A DNA stretch of 64,000 nt from Hermatobates lingyangjiaoensis (lineage: Eukaryota; Arthropoda; Insecta; Hemiptera; Hermatobatidae). The stretch is from contig JAPFBL010000003.1 in NCBI GenBank assembly GCA_026182355.1, positions 2,877,001 through 2,941,000 of the forward strand, read 5' to 3'. The position numbers were made by a program, and so were the translations under genes. Within the stretch, counting starts at the first letter, position 1. Each line of letters starts with the position of its first letter. Positions 1 through 11,516 of the stretch are shown one piece after another. The notes beneath the pieces were generated by a model that was not told the origin of the DNA, made no database searches, and saw only the letters and a program-made list of their open reading frames with translations.

Positions 1-2540
1 AAGCATGCAACGGTTACAATCAGTAATGCCACAAACAGACTGTCCTACTGTAGTTAATTCATCGCTTCTTAACCACAAATCTATATTTGGGGTCGACCAA
101 ATTACCATCGCTGGAGTCATAATATCACTGTTACAATGAGCATCGGTGGAGCAAAAATAAATCTGTTGAGTAACATAATGAAAAAGGTGTCGATATTAAC
201 CCTAAAACTACATAACCAAGTGTGTTAAAATATTAAAGGAGAAATGATCTGCTGCACTACCATCATCATGGAATAGTTATTCATTAATAGTTTGGTCTAT
301 AAAGGGTGAGATTCACTGCTTCTCATGGAATATTCTACAAGGATGTCAAACTGATCACAAATAATCACGATTATTCCAGCCTTGCTGTTTAAGCAAGGAT
401 CTCATGTCTGGTGGGTCACAAATGAAAATTAAATCAAGTAAAGTAAGTTGAGTAAATGTCAGTTTACTGATGATGACCATCTGGAGAGAAGCTTATACAG
501 AAGAATAAGGCAGTAGACTGGTAAGAAATGTTAGGATCCCAACAAGCTCACTCAGCTTAGCTTTCGTATTAATATAATTGCGAAATGGATGAAAAGGAAA
601 GCAGACAAAAGATTGCCGTAACAAAGGGGTCTATTTTAGTCTTAAACATTCATTCTATCTGAGATGGAGATAAATTTTTTACATAAATTTATAAATGGAA
701 AGTAATACACCTTTATAATAAGGATTTAAAAAAATATATAGATTATTTAACCCCTCCTTTTTTGTCAATATACCACTTATGCAAACAGCAAACATGTTAT
801 ATAAATGACGCACTCTGTATGGGAGAGACTTTTGACTTTTGATTATACTCACTATGAATTTAAGGCAATTGCCAAAATCAATTGAAATGAAAGTTACCCC
901 TCTTTAATTTCATCTTGAGAAGAGCTATTTCTCAGGTTCTGGAATATCATTTCAAAGGTGATGGTACTTTGAAAGAATTTAATGTTATTTCTTGAATGTC
1001 ACTTCTGTGAGTAGTTTTTGATATAAAGAAAAGATTTCACAGGATAATATTGGACTAACTTTCTAGTTGATTCTATCAGATTATAAGATAGCTACCAATG
1101 TCCATCGACCCTTTTTCTTGCACGAGACTCTAAACTTTACAACAGCTGGAGTCTCTTTCATCACCATCAAATGAAATTACTTTTTCATTTGATGCAACCA
1201 AATGAAATTAACTTTATTCAAGTATGAAAGATAGATTAGATAGCGGGAATTTTATTTATTATTCACACTATGACAACAGCAGTCATAATAGTTGACCCTT
1301 ACAATCGTGTTGAGAGAATTTGTTTGCAAAGATATGGTTCACTGATATCAATAGTCAGACGGTTCTTCAACTTCTTTTCCTTTGTAATGACTTACATTAA
1401 TGAGGGTACAAAGTTGTTTATGTTTTACTTACTAAAAGATAATGGTTTAGATTTAATACCTAGTATTAAATCCTAATCTATCGAAGCTAACAGGTCTCTT
1501 TACGTGCGATATTGTAAGATTGGATGAGTCTTTCTCTTCATTAAAAGACTCATACGAAGCTAGTAAAACTACAGTGATTAGTAACTGCCAATATTAACTC
1601 ACAGTGAATGGAGATTTGTTGATACTCCAAGGAATCAAAGTGAATAGAGTTCTTTATATATAACTATTGAATTTAGATTTATTGACCCCTTTTAGTTTTC
1701 TTATCCCTATAACAGATGCGTGTATAGTTTTTATAATACGTCGGTATGTTATAGTAGAGGTAACCAAAATGATTACGATGAGAACAAATGATCATATGGG
1801 TTAAAATTAGGGAGTGGAATGAGGTTTTTCGGTCTGTAAGAATGTAATGTTTTAAAATTTAGGAGACTTTTCACAGAGAATGGGTTCATTTTTTGGAACG
1901 GAAAAATTATGGAATTCATTTAATAAACAAAAGATGAAGTTGATTTTAGAAACGAGAGAATGAAGCACTATAGGAAAGGTATATAGCGGTTCACACGAGT
2001 CTGATGAGAATCAGGATTAAAGGTTAATAATAATAACATGTCAGATAATCAATTTAAGCAAAATTTTAGACTACTATTATAGAATGTGTTTTGTATGGTA
2101 TCACAAAGGACCAATGATTGGTCTAAATATGTGTGTTCTCTGGTGAGAGGTCTTCTGCAATCAAACATGTCAGTTCCTAATAAATTAATTTTCAAGTTTT
2201 TATTATCAATGGATGCAGTGACATTAAAACAAATTAAATCATTAAACAAAGTAACTGTGATTTTGAAAATTTTACCATAGCGTTTTTGATTATATCTACA
2301 CCAGAGCCACATTAAAATAAAAACAAAACTCAATTGGTAGTCAAATGGTTTGTTATTATATTAACTAACATAATATTAACTATCTTAACTAATGTTAAGT
2401 TGAGTGAATCAAACATTACATTACATTTCTCACTAACCTATTGTCTAAATTTTTATTGTAATTTCTTAATTGTAACTAATTGCATTTTTATGTATGTTTG
2501 ATTTTTGAATGATTGAATTATTTCTTATATTTCCTACGTT
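1..2540. other. Upstream non-coding DNA
   Basis: This is AT-rich, with no exon-like reading frame supported on either strand. It contains a perfect 12-base hairpin (1165-1176 with 1183-1194) and one copy of a dispersed repeat near 2080-2150. It may be intron or 5' flank of the CUB–EGF gene. Confidence 0.5.
2080..2150 (+). repeat. Dispersed repeat, copy 1
   Basis: Contains ‘tatcacaaagg.ccaatg’ followed by ‘tgtgttctctggtgag’. A diverged copy lies near 17271-17335 with the same order of blocks. The family is unknown. Confidence 0.45.
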
Positions 2541-2542
2541 TC

Positions 2543-2590
2543 GTAGGCGTATGAAAAAGGTTTTAAATAAAACCGAAACGTTGGCAATGA
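2543..2590 (+). ncRNA. Hammerhead-like core, family A copy 1 (degenerate)
   Basis: A hairpin GGTTTTA…TAAAACC is followed directly by GAAACGTTGGCA. The box before the hairpin (ATGAAAA) only loosely fits CUGANGA. The tail runs to the (AT)n tract near 2640, about 55-60 nt after the GAAA box. It is inverted relative to copy 2 at 2859-2899. Confidence 0.4.
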
Positions 2591-2655
2591 GAGTTTAATT
2601 TGAACCTGAAGAACTCACAGAGTCCCGACGATCATTAGTTATATATATATATATA

Positions 2656-2721
2656 CCAATGATCAAACCACAATAAGATCTTAGTCTTGTTTTCCCATTT
2701 CTTATTGTGGTTTGATAATTG
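2656..2721. repeat. Short fold-back of a family D tail
   Basis: Arms 2656-2677 and 2700-2721 pair (ATGATCAAACCACAATAAG against its complement). The centre carries GATCTTAGTC. The same fold-back occurs at 47755-47834. It is flanked by (AT)n on both sides and appears to be an element inserted in the (AT)n of family A. Confidence 0.6.
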
Positions 2722-2749
2722 ATTCTTATTTCACGTGTTTCTGTGAAAT

Positions 2750-2752
<3 letters not shown>

Positions 2753-2801
<49 letters not shown>
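2753..2801. repeat. (AT)n microsatellite
   Basis: About 49 bases of uninterrupted TA dinucleotides between a family D tail and family A copy 2. Confidence 0.95.
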
Positions 2802-2802
<1 letters not shown>

Positions 2803-2858
2803 TGTGTTCTCTAATCAGGATTCAGTCAATTTTCTAAGATAAAAAAACAAACTCTCGT

Positions 2859-2899
2859 TGCCAACGTTTCGGTTTTATTTAAAACCTTTTTAATAGGCA
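2859..2899 (-). ncRNA. Hammerhead-like core, family A copy 2
   Basis: On the minus strand: TGCC, a degenerate box, hairpin GGTTTTAAATAAAACC, GAAACGTTGGCA. The terminal TGCC and GGCA pair as stem I. ACGU after GAA makes the minimal palindromic stem III, with the predicted cut after the next U. The core box (TATTAAA) is decayed, so activity is unlikely. Confidence 0.45.
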
Positions 2900-2946
2900 G
2901 AAGTAAAAATTTTTTAACTAAGAAAATGAAATTTACATTGTTGTTC

Positions 2947-2983
<37 letters not shown>

Positions 2984-2984
<1 letters not shown>

Positions 2985-3915
2985 GAGGGTCGTCCAGAAA
3001 ATAAGTTCCGTTTTGGTCTGTAGGGCGGTAGGAGTGGTTTTTGCCAAATCCGGCAACACTGCTCGAAAGAGGAGAGGTGGGGAATAGAATGAGAGGTGGG
3101 GACCTCAGTCGGTCAATTACCAACGTCAGGGCAGGTAGTTGAAATGGAGCCCTCCATGTCACGTCCCGCCACCTCGATCCCGTTCCCTCTCGAGTTGTTT
3201 TGCGCGGAGTGATTCAATTTCTTTATGCACAGGGTTTCAAATCAGTTCAACTTCACGAACAGCTCATTTCTGTTTATGGAGAAGGTGGAGTGAATCAATG
3301 GTGAGGAGATGGGTACGTGAATTTAAGGCGGGAAGACATTCAGCTCTCTAGGGACCCACCGGGCGGAAACTTTCCGAAAGTCAAGTTTTTCCGAGACGAT
3401 CTCATGAATGAGGGATCGTGAGATATCTGGAAACTCAGGTGGAGTTCATCCAGGGTTGAACGACGATCTTTGCGAATTGCATTGTCGATTTCCGCGACAA
3501 TTTCGTCCGTCACAACTGAGGGTCTGCCTCTCCCACTTTCATCCTCAAGTGAATGTCTTCCCGCCTTAAATTCACGTACCCATCTCCTCACCATTGATTC
3601 ACTCATTACACCTTCTCCATAAACAGAAATGAGCTGTTCGTGAATTTGAACTGATTTGAAACCCTGTGCATAAAGAAATTGAATCACTCCGCGCAAAACA
3701 ACTCGAGAGTGAACGGTGATCGAGGTGGCGGGACGTGACATGGAGGGCTCCATTTCAACTACCTGCCCTGACGTTGGTAATTGACCGACTGAGGTCCCCC
3801 ACCTCTCATTCTATTCCCCCACCTCTCCTCTTTCGAGCGGTGTTGCCGGATTTGGCAAAAACCACTCCTACCGCCCTACAGACCAAAACGGAACTTATTT
3901 TCTGGACGACCCTCG
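2984..3915. mobile_element. Fold-back mariner-like element
   Basis: The ends are perfect inverted copies starting CGAGGGTCGTCCAGAAAATA, each next to TA in (AT)n tracts, as expected for Tc1/mariner insertion. Both arms (about 2984-3345 and about 3555-3915) carry the same 5' part of a mariner transposase reading inward, starting near 3144 (+) and 3753 (−). The single-copy centre holds a further part of the gene. The C-terminal DDD catalytic half is missing, so the element cannot move itself. The arms differ by substitutions and small indels. Confidence 0.88.
3340..3753 (-). pseudogene. Mariner transposase N-terminal fragment
   Basis: An open frame of 137 codons encodes the paired HTH part of a mariner transposase: GVIQFLYAQGFKSVQIHEQL, MVRRWVREFKAGRHSLEDE and GRGRPSVVTDEIV are typical of the family. 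After ‘LDELHL’ the frame shifts; the expected continuation up to a K-V-x-A-R-W-V-P-like sequence is visible in another frame. Full-length transposases are about 345 residues. The copy in the other arm is broken by stops. Confidence 0.82.
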
Positions 3916-4027
3916 TATATATATATATATATATATATACTTTTTCGTTGGAAATACGATCCAAAACGGACAAATATAGTTCAATTTAGACAAAGAAACA
4001 TAGAGATATTAAAAGAACACACTTACA

Positions 4028-4068
4028 GTCTCCAATTTTCTGTTTGAACCGTCTTCAGGAGAGATAAG
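4028..4068 (-). ncRNA. Hammerhead-like core, family B copy 1
   Basis: Mirror copy of the core at 4130-4163. The box CTGAAGA is intact, but the hairpin 3' arm has a change (AAACAG for AAACCG). Confidence 0.42.
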
Positions 4069-4129
4069 AGAGGGAAACCAAGCGCACTGGTTCAGAGACG
4101 GTTGGAGACCTTGGTTTCCCTTTCTTATC

Positions 4130-4163
4130 TCTCCTGAAGACGGTTCAAACCGAAAATTAGAGA
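4130..4163 (+). ncRNA. Hammerhead-like core, family B copy 2
   Basis: The order is TCTC (4130-4133), CTGAAGA (4134-4140), hairpin CGGTTCAAACCG (4141-4152), GAAA (4152-4155), AATT mini stem III, then GAGA (4160-4163) pairing with TCTC. CTGAAGA fits CUGANGA because position 7 of the hammerhead core is variable. An (AT)n tract follows 54 nt later. Confidence 0.52.
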
Positions 4164-4239
4164 CTGTAAGTGAGTTCTTTTGATATCTCTATGTTTCTTT
4201 GTCTATATTGAACTATATATATATATATATATATATTGA

Positions 4240-7200
4240 TAAGTAATTAACGTATTTATGAATAATTGTTTAGGTTTAATTTAGATGAGTTCAAATTCAA
4301 AGTGTAATTACAAAATGTATATTCAATAAGACAAGTTGTTCCGAATCCAAAATAAAAACTAGTTACACGCGTCCCAAACAGTCTCCCTTGGTTACGTTTT
4401 TATTCAAGAGTAACGTCATTTAGGAAAAATAGTACACGAGAAAGGATAGATAAGTTATACGGACATATGATGACAGTGTTTTCATTTTATTGGAACTTAA
4501 TAATTCTTTCACTACTTTCAATTCTTTCAGTAATCGTCTCCTGAATTGGGTTCCAGTTCAAGATGATTAGCGTGCAAATCGCTTTTGATACCTATTATCT
4601 CTATAAATTACCAATTACAATCCATACAAAAAGAGAAATTACAATAGGAAATAATAACGATTAGTGCAAAAGGGTCGTAACTCTATTATTTGCTTTGATA
4701 CCTTAGGGATTCATCCTAATAGTAAGTATACTAATTTTAACTCCTTTATCTTAATGAAGGTAAATCTGTGCATATAAACAGGAAGGAAAAAGTGGTGCAA
4801 AACGTTACTGACTTGTGATTAAACAGGAGTCACCGACCACCCTTGTTAAATGAGAAAATATCTTCAGAAAGGTAAAAATCCCTAAGTCAATATTGGTAGA
4901 GTTGTTTCAACAAGGTAGCGCTCGTTAAGCTGTTGACTTCTTGCCTGTGAAATAACACTGGCAATGTAGGCGGGCTCTCGCAATCCCCGTGAAAACATCC
5001 CCCACTTACATATGCAACCCTTATACCATTAGTAATTCTTTAGCTAATTCAATTTCATTGCCACTTGGTTTTAGAAATGTAAACAACAAAACTTATATCA
5101 ACCGATTATCGATTATGTAAACGCAATTCCGTTATAACAACTCGCCGTATTCCTAATAAGCTAATTACTTTTTTTTGTTATTAATACATTATACAAATAA
5201 AATATCTTTTCTGTATTCTTTGAGTATATTTTTCGTTACAAACATACCTAGTAGAATCTGTCAAAGCGTCTCATTAACAGTGAAAAACATATGAAATGAA
5301 GGCAACTTTATTTGGTTCCATTTTAGAGTAAAAAAAAAAACGGTGAACACCACACGACTTTGTTAAATAAGATTGTAACATGCATTTGAGTAAATCATAA
5401 TTATTGAACAATTAGAGCATACCTCAGCCTGTATGTGTATTTTTAGATAATAAAAAAAAGTATAGCAATACTTGTTACATACTTGTTTATACTTCCTTAT
5501 TTATGTGCTACAAACTTAAAGAATAAATTAGCTTCGTATATGAAAACTTGTATTCAATAATTGCTAATCACATTAAATGTATAGTTGTTGAAATAATCAC
5601 ATGAAATATGTAATTTAATATTCAATTTACACGTTCTACTGCTTTTGCCTTAGAACTCGTATCAATTTAATGCATATACTTCGGATAAAACAACCCCAAA
5701 ATAAATGTACATTGGTGCTGAACTTATAGTTTATCTTAAGCTAACGGTAATTTTAATATTGATTTTCATGTTAAGACTTATATTCTTTTTTCAGATATCC
5801 TGCTTAAACACCAACAAGCACACAAACACGCATACAGACGCACGCATGCACCCACACACGCACACACATGCATACACACAACCAAACACTGTAAATGTAT
5901 ATATATTTCCGTTGAATACTCGATATCGGGATTTTAAAACTCAAGCAATACTCTCATTTCCCTATATGTATATCATAAACATGGTAACTAAAAGTAGGTG
6001 CCAAAAATAATTGACCACACCTACACTATTGGCCAATTTTTGGGGAAGATATGCATTTGATCTATTAAACAATGTAAACTGTAGCGTACCGTTAAATTTT
6101 TTATACACACCCACCCCACCATAATCTAAATAACGTGAAAAATGAACATTGGGAGCCTCATAACATATAAATCCGTCAAAATTTCAAACCGAATTTTTAC
6201 TTGGTAGATTATATCTTGGCAGACTTACCAAGAAATATCCTGTAAATTTACTTTGGATATCGTGATTTTCACCACTAAATGGCAGAAGCAGATGTAAGAC
6301 TAAAATTAGTTGAAGTAAACTATTTTGAAATCTAAATATGGTTCGAAAGTTCCTGAGTTATTTATAAGTTTTGGTTTTATAAAATTACGTGTCTCCATAA
6401 ATTTTTATCAGTTTGGTAATTTTCGTTATTCTAAGCTTTCGTATTGCTTGATAACAGTTGTTTTTACTATTTATTTCACTGCACCTTCAAATAATTAATC
6501 ATTTTGGTCTCTTTCCAGTGAAATAAGTAGAGAAATATTCAGTCAAACATTCGATTCAAAATTATAGCCCTACTTGCAATATTTGGTAACCATATTCTCA
6601 CTCCATGCCGAAGCACATAATAATTGTTCTGAAACTTTTTTGCATTCAAGCATTACAATGCGTTCATATTTTCAGCTAGGCTTTATAAATACATATAACT
6701 CTGTGGCTACTTTTTAAAAGCGGTACCGATAGAACATATAAAATGCTTCTTACACTGACATTAAATCAGCTATTTAAAAATGCATTGAAAATTTTATGAA
6801 ACTTTCATTTAAAGAAGTATTTCTCTACTCCATAACCTTTGTTGTGTTTTTTCAAATTTTGAAAAGTTTGGGACTATTTTACTGATATATTATACTATGT
6901 AAGAAGCTAAGCCTATTTCGACTAATAGAAACTGAATGATCATGTTAGACTCAAATAATTGCAACATTTTTGAGTTATAATTATTTGCTACTTCCACGCT
7001 ATTGATTTACGGGGTGACCTTACAAACATCATGTACTACGCTTCCTATTTATTTAGTTTGATTAAAATATTCTCAAATAATAATAAACGTTTAATATTAT
7101 TAAATGAAATATAATTAAATTATTTATAATTAATCAAGTATAATTGATTTAAACTTATGATATTTATTATTGGTAATAATTATTAAAATTTTCTGTACCT

Positions 7201-8946
7201 AGTTAACATAAGTTTTTAACCATTGCACACTTTAAACAAGTGTAATGAATACAGTATTCCATGTATACTGCATCGGGAATATACCTTGAAATAAATTATA
7301 GTATTTATATATTTAAATAGTCAAATAACTTGAATTCGAGAGACTCTCTCCTAAATTCTTATGTTTTTCAGTGATAGTATGATCCATCAAGTTAAGAAAA
7401 TCCTAGTTTCAATAGTTATATTTACTTTTTCTTAAATTTAACTCCACTTGGACACATTTCATAAAGAAGCAGAATAATAAATATTATAATAAATAATAAG
7501 TATAATATGAAATAGTGAATTAATTAATTTAAATTTAATTATCCTATTAAAAAATTAAGCAATTTAATTATAATGTAATTTATCAAATTTTCTTTAATTT
7601 TATTAGTAATTTCTTAAAAGAGTAACATTGTGAGAATAGTGGTTTTAGGCATTGCCAGGAGAGGAACATGGAATCTGGATTGCTTTTGTTTTTTTTGTTT
7701 TCTAATATGTATGATTGCATACATGTACGTCTGGAGAGAAGTTGAAGGGTTGCATTTGTTGTTTTTATATGTGATTTAGATGTTTATGAATTCAGTTATG
7801 GATTGGAGAGATGGTTTGTAGCATAGTTTGACACATGTGTCCATGTAGACAACCCCACATTTGAGCCTTTTCACTATGATATGACACATCTTTAACCTTA
7901 TTTTATATACCAACTTCTGCTTTTAAGAATTTAATGAATTCGAATATTAGGTCATTTATAAAAACAAAATATTCTACAATATAATTTTTAAAATCTCTGA
8001 CACTTATTCGAATCATTTCCAATTGTCAGCATTAATATTACATTCACTTTGTTTTCCATGAACAAACGTTAATACTGTCTGAACATTACAGTAGATCCTT
8101 CTGTTTTGTCATCAGCAGCAGTCGAGCAGGAGTACAAGATGTCTTGTCCTCGCAACACCCTCTCATTTTGTTCAGTCACAATAAATACATTATGTCCTTG
8201 AAAAGATTGAACGGATGAACTGAAAATTGTTTTGGAAAAGAAATTGTACATAATTTTCTTTCAAATGTCCTGCAACTGGTATCTTCTTTTGACTGATTAT
8301 TATACGAGTGTGATCAGATTTATTTCAATTGATGCCAATCAAAAGGACCTTATGGCAGACTTCTTCGTAAATTTCATCAAGAGAATGTATGTGTTCGTAT
8401 TTTCATGTAATTTGATTTGTCAACAAACAATCATCATTGTCTCGTGTCGTTGTAAATTTGTAAGTTTTATTTTGGATTTGTCTTTTCTAATGAACATCGC
8501 CTTCTTTGTATATTATCGAAAGACGTATTTAAATACGATATAAACAATGTATTTTCTGTATTAAATAAGCTTGAATTGCAGCCATTGTGGCAGTTACTAT
8601 ACTCTTCAAGGTGTGGCGATCATTAGGTTTTAGTGCAGGTCTACAAGTTTAAATTGCACACTCACTGGCCACCCAAGCTCTCAAAGGGTGACTATTATTT
8701 CTAATTGCATTTCATTTATATTGTTCTTGCTTTACTTCACCTGTGTCAAATCTTGTAGCAATTATTTAACTTCCTTTATAGGAATCTATTAATTAACTTG
8801 GTGGTATATATATATCAAAAGGTTATTTTACTCAAAGGAGTGGCGTTCAAGTTCGCTTCTAGTAATGTGAGTCAGTACATACTGTGACGGAGGCGCTAGC
8901 AAGGTGAGAGGGATGCAGCCCTGATGACATGTTTGACCTGTCGCAG
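4240..8946. other. Non-coding AT-rich stretch before exon 1
   Basis: No supported exon of the CUB–EGF gene was found here, although the first half of the first CUB domain is missing. It contains a CA-rich low-complexity patch (about 5813-5890) and a small reverse-strand reading frame at 8069-8251 that I could not identify. Confidence 0.5.
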
Positions 8947-9161
8947 CCTGAAGGTGAGCTCTGGCGGTCGGGAGGGCCTGGTGCGATTCCGCAGTGACCA
9001 CTCTGTCGCTGGATCGGGCTTCAAGCTCCGGTGGCTCGCGGTCGACGTATCCTGGTGCCCCTCGCAGACTCTTACCGCCAGCAGGGGCAACATCTCCAGC
9101 CCCCACTACCCCAACTTCCTTCTCAACAACCTCGACTGCACCACTACTGTACTTGCTCCAG
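8947..9161 (+). CDS. Exon 1 of the model: end of CUB domain and start of the next
   Basis: The exon follows a gtcgcag acceptor and ends before gtaggc (phase 1). Residues 10-32 read GLVRFRSD…GSGFKLRW, the typical C-terminal strand of a CUB domain. After C37 a new CUB begins, with the signature G47-N-I-S-S-P-H-Y-P and a second cysteine at C64. The acceptor implies a phase 2 intron upstream, so the first CUB begins in an earlier exon that I could not find in 1-8946. GC content is far above the flanks. Confidence 0.88.
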
Positions 9162-11470
9162 GTAGGCAACACTCCAAGCAACTTACACTCTTTATATCAG
9201 TTACTCTTCTAATCAAGTGCAAACAATTCAATTAACCATCAATAATATGATTTTTGTAATAAAACATTCGAATTAATCGTTCAAGAACGTGATTTAATCA
9301 TTTGATAGAATGAGTAACTTATAATAGAAAATAATTTTGTAAATCAATTGTCTGTCCAAACGAAGAGAAGACGTGTGATTGCCTTCATACAAAATTATTA
9401 TTTTAGCTTTAAGGTAAATGATCAATATATCCTATTTATTTAATTAATCTAAGTCAACATATTCTAATTCAAAATTGTAATACTTGTTTTAAGAAAACTT
9501 AAGGGTAACTTCCAGTACACTTTACTTAAAATCAAAGAATTGAATTGATTCCTTTATTGAGAGGTAACCAAAGTGAATTGCAGCTAGCCCGCCCACCCTT
9601 GGCTGTTAAGCCATTAATCCAGGGATGGGCAAACTTGGTTAACGAGTTCCACTTGAGTAACAAAATCACTCGACTCCCATCACCAGCTGGCCCATGTTTC
9701 TATTGAAAAATTATATGGAAAAATTAAATTACTTCCCTTTAATAAGTGTTGACTGAATATTATAAATATTCAAGAACTGTTTATTTTAAGTATCTTTTTA
9801 ATTGCATAACAACAAGATGTGTTTTAATTTTTGTCGAAGACTATGTGTCTAAGATAAAAAGTTAAACTTTGTCTGATTAATGAATAAATGACTTTTCTTT
9901 TAAACGATACAGTTTATTTAAGTCTAAATAAAAAGTGCGATAAATTACCTTTATGCTCTAAATTAAATACACTATACCTGATAGTGTAAAGTGTAAAGGG
10001 TAACTTTGTGACATTTTAAGTATAACTATTCTTATACATTTTATTTATGGTAAGTAATAAATTAAATATTTTGCTTCATTTACTGCTTTCCTTAGAAATA
10101 ATATTTTTTATAAAAAAAAATTGTTTTTTATAATAACTAGAAGTGTGAGTGGGTATCTATGAAATATACCGCAATCACTATGCCTTACTGCCCATAATCT
10201 ACAACCGTACCGACAAAGTTCAGCAAAAACAAATTCCTCGTTTGAATATTGAAATAATCAGCAAATATAATCTCAAACGTATAGTATCAGTCATATTGAG
10301 GAAGTAAACTGTCATTATTTTTTCCTTCATGAAATGAAATAGTGGTTTAAAGCGAAGATGATTAATGAAGTACATTGTAGAGAAGACGTTGATATGTTTG
10401 GGTGTGATGTGTCAGCCGGCAGAAGAGTGCTGCTGGAGGTGGTTGACATGGAGGTGGCAGGCGGAGACGTCGAGTTGTCTCCCGCGCCAGGCCAGTGGGT
10501 GCGCCCCTTCTCCCACGCGTCTCTCCTCACCGATGGCCTCTTCGTGTCGCTCCAGGACCGTCTCATACTTTCACTCACCACTGGCCCAAACCCTAGAGGT
10601 AGAGGTTTCCAGGCTCTTTTTCGTACAAGTAAGTAGCGTGGTATCTCTACATTTTTATCCTTTTTGGTGTTCAGGGGTATCAATAACGCGAGCTTACATG
10701 AAATGTTTAGTATAACCAACTCAAATTGAGTAAGAGTAGAGATCTAGAAAAAATACTTTTTATAAGGCAGCCCTGCTATATATTTATACATAGCTCTTTT
10801 AGTAACCAGAATTTGTAAATTTATTTTACAGTGACCATCCTAATATTGTTAGGATTCTAGTCTTAAATCAAATATAGGCTAGATTAAATAAATCTTATAA
10901 GTGATACCTTGAATATCACTTTAGTACCTCGGTACTTTAATCTCAGAATATATGTATAGTTGGTTAAGTAACTCTTCTTGAGATGATTCAAGCGAACAAT
11001 CGGCTGACTCATGTATGATTAGCTATTGGTATTGAGCCCATCTGCATCGCTTACGAAGGAGGGACAAAACTCAGTAAAATTTTAGTCATGTGCTTGATAT
11101 TCTTACTGTGGTTCAAACTTTGATTTTTATTTCACTTGTTCACTGCGAAACCTCGTTATATATATGCCGAAAAAATCACAATTAAACACGTATGCAATCA
11201 CTGAAGTTCAAACTTTCCACAAAAAAAAAGGAAAACAAAAGAAATAAACGATCTGAGGCCTTTCACTTTATGTTACCAGAGAGCAAACATTGTAAGAAAA
11301 GTCTTTTTTCTTACTTTGTTCTCTGATGATATAAAGGGAAAGGTCTCAGAGCATTTGTTTCTTTTGTTTAACTTTTTCCTTGTGATTTGGACTTCATATA
11401 TTAATTTAAATTTTGTTAGCAGTCCTTTCTGTAAACAAACAGTGTTAAAAAAAAGACCATATTTGTCTGG

Positions 11471-11516
<46 letters not shown>

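Larger units (their letters stand above)
3975..4217. mobile_element. Inverted-repeat element, family B
   Basis: Two 107-base arms (3975-4081 and 4111-4217) are complementary with only a few mismatches, around a 29-base centre. Each arm contains a hammerhead-like core. The right arm ends at the (AT)n tract starting near 4214. Confidence 0.8.

Noticed and set aside
1526..1552. Hairpin tgagtcttt…aaaagactca as a terminator
   Set aside because: Bacterial-style terminators are not expected here, and short AT-rich hairpins are common in this sequence.
5705..6010. 101-codon reading frame with Thr/His repeats
   Set aside because: Produced by a CA-rich repeat, not a gene.
8069..8251. Reverse-strand reading frame of 60 codons (ERVLRGQDILYSCSTAADDK…)
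   Set aside because: Looks somewhat coding and shares ‘agggtgttgcgagga’ with 13245-13262 on the minus strand, but no splice sites or known family support a gene. More likely a repeat piece.
9620..9720. hAT-like end CAGGGATGGGCAAACTT as a full element
   Set aside because: No matching right end or target duplication was found, so not listed as an element.
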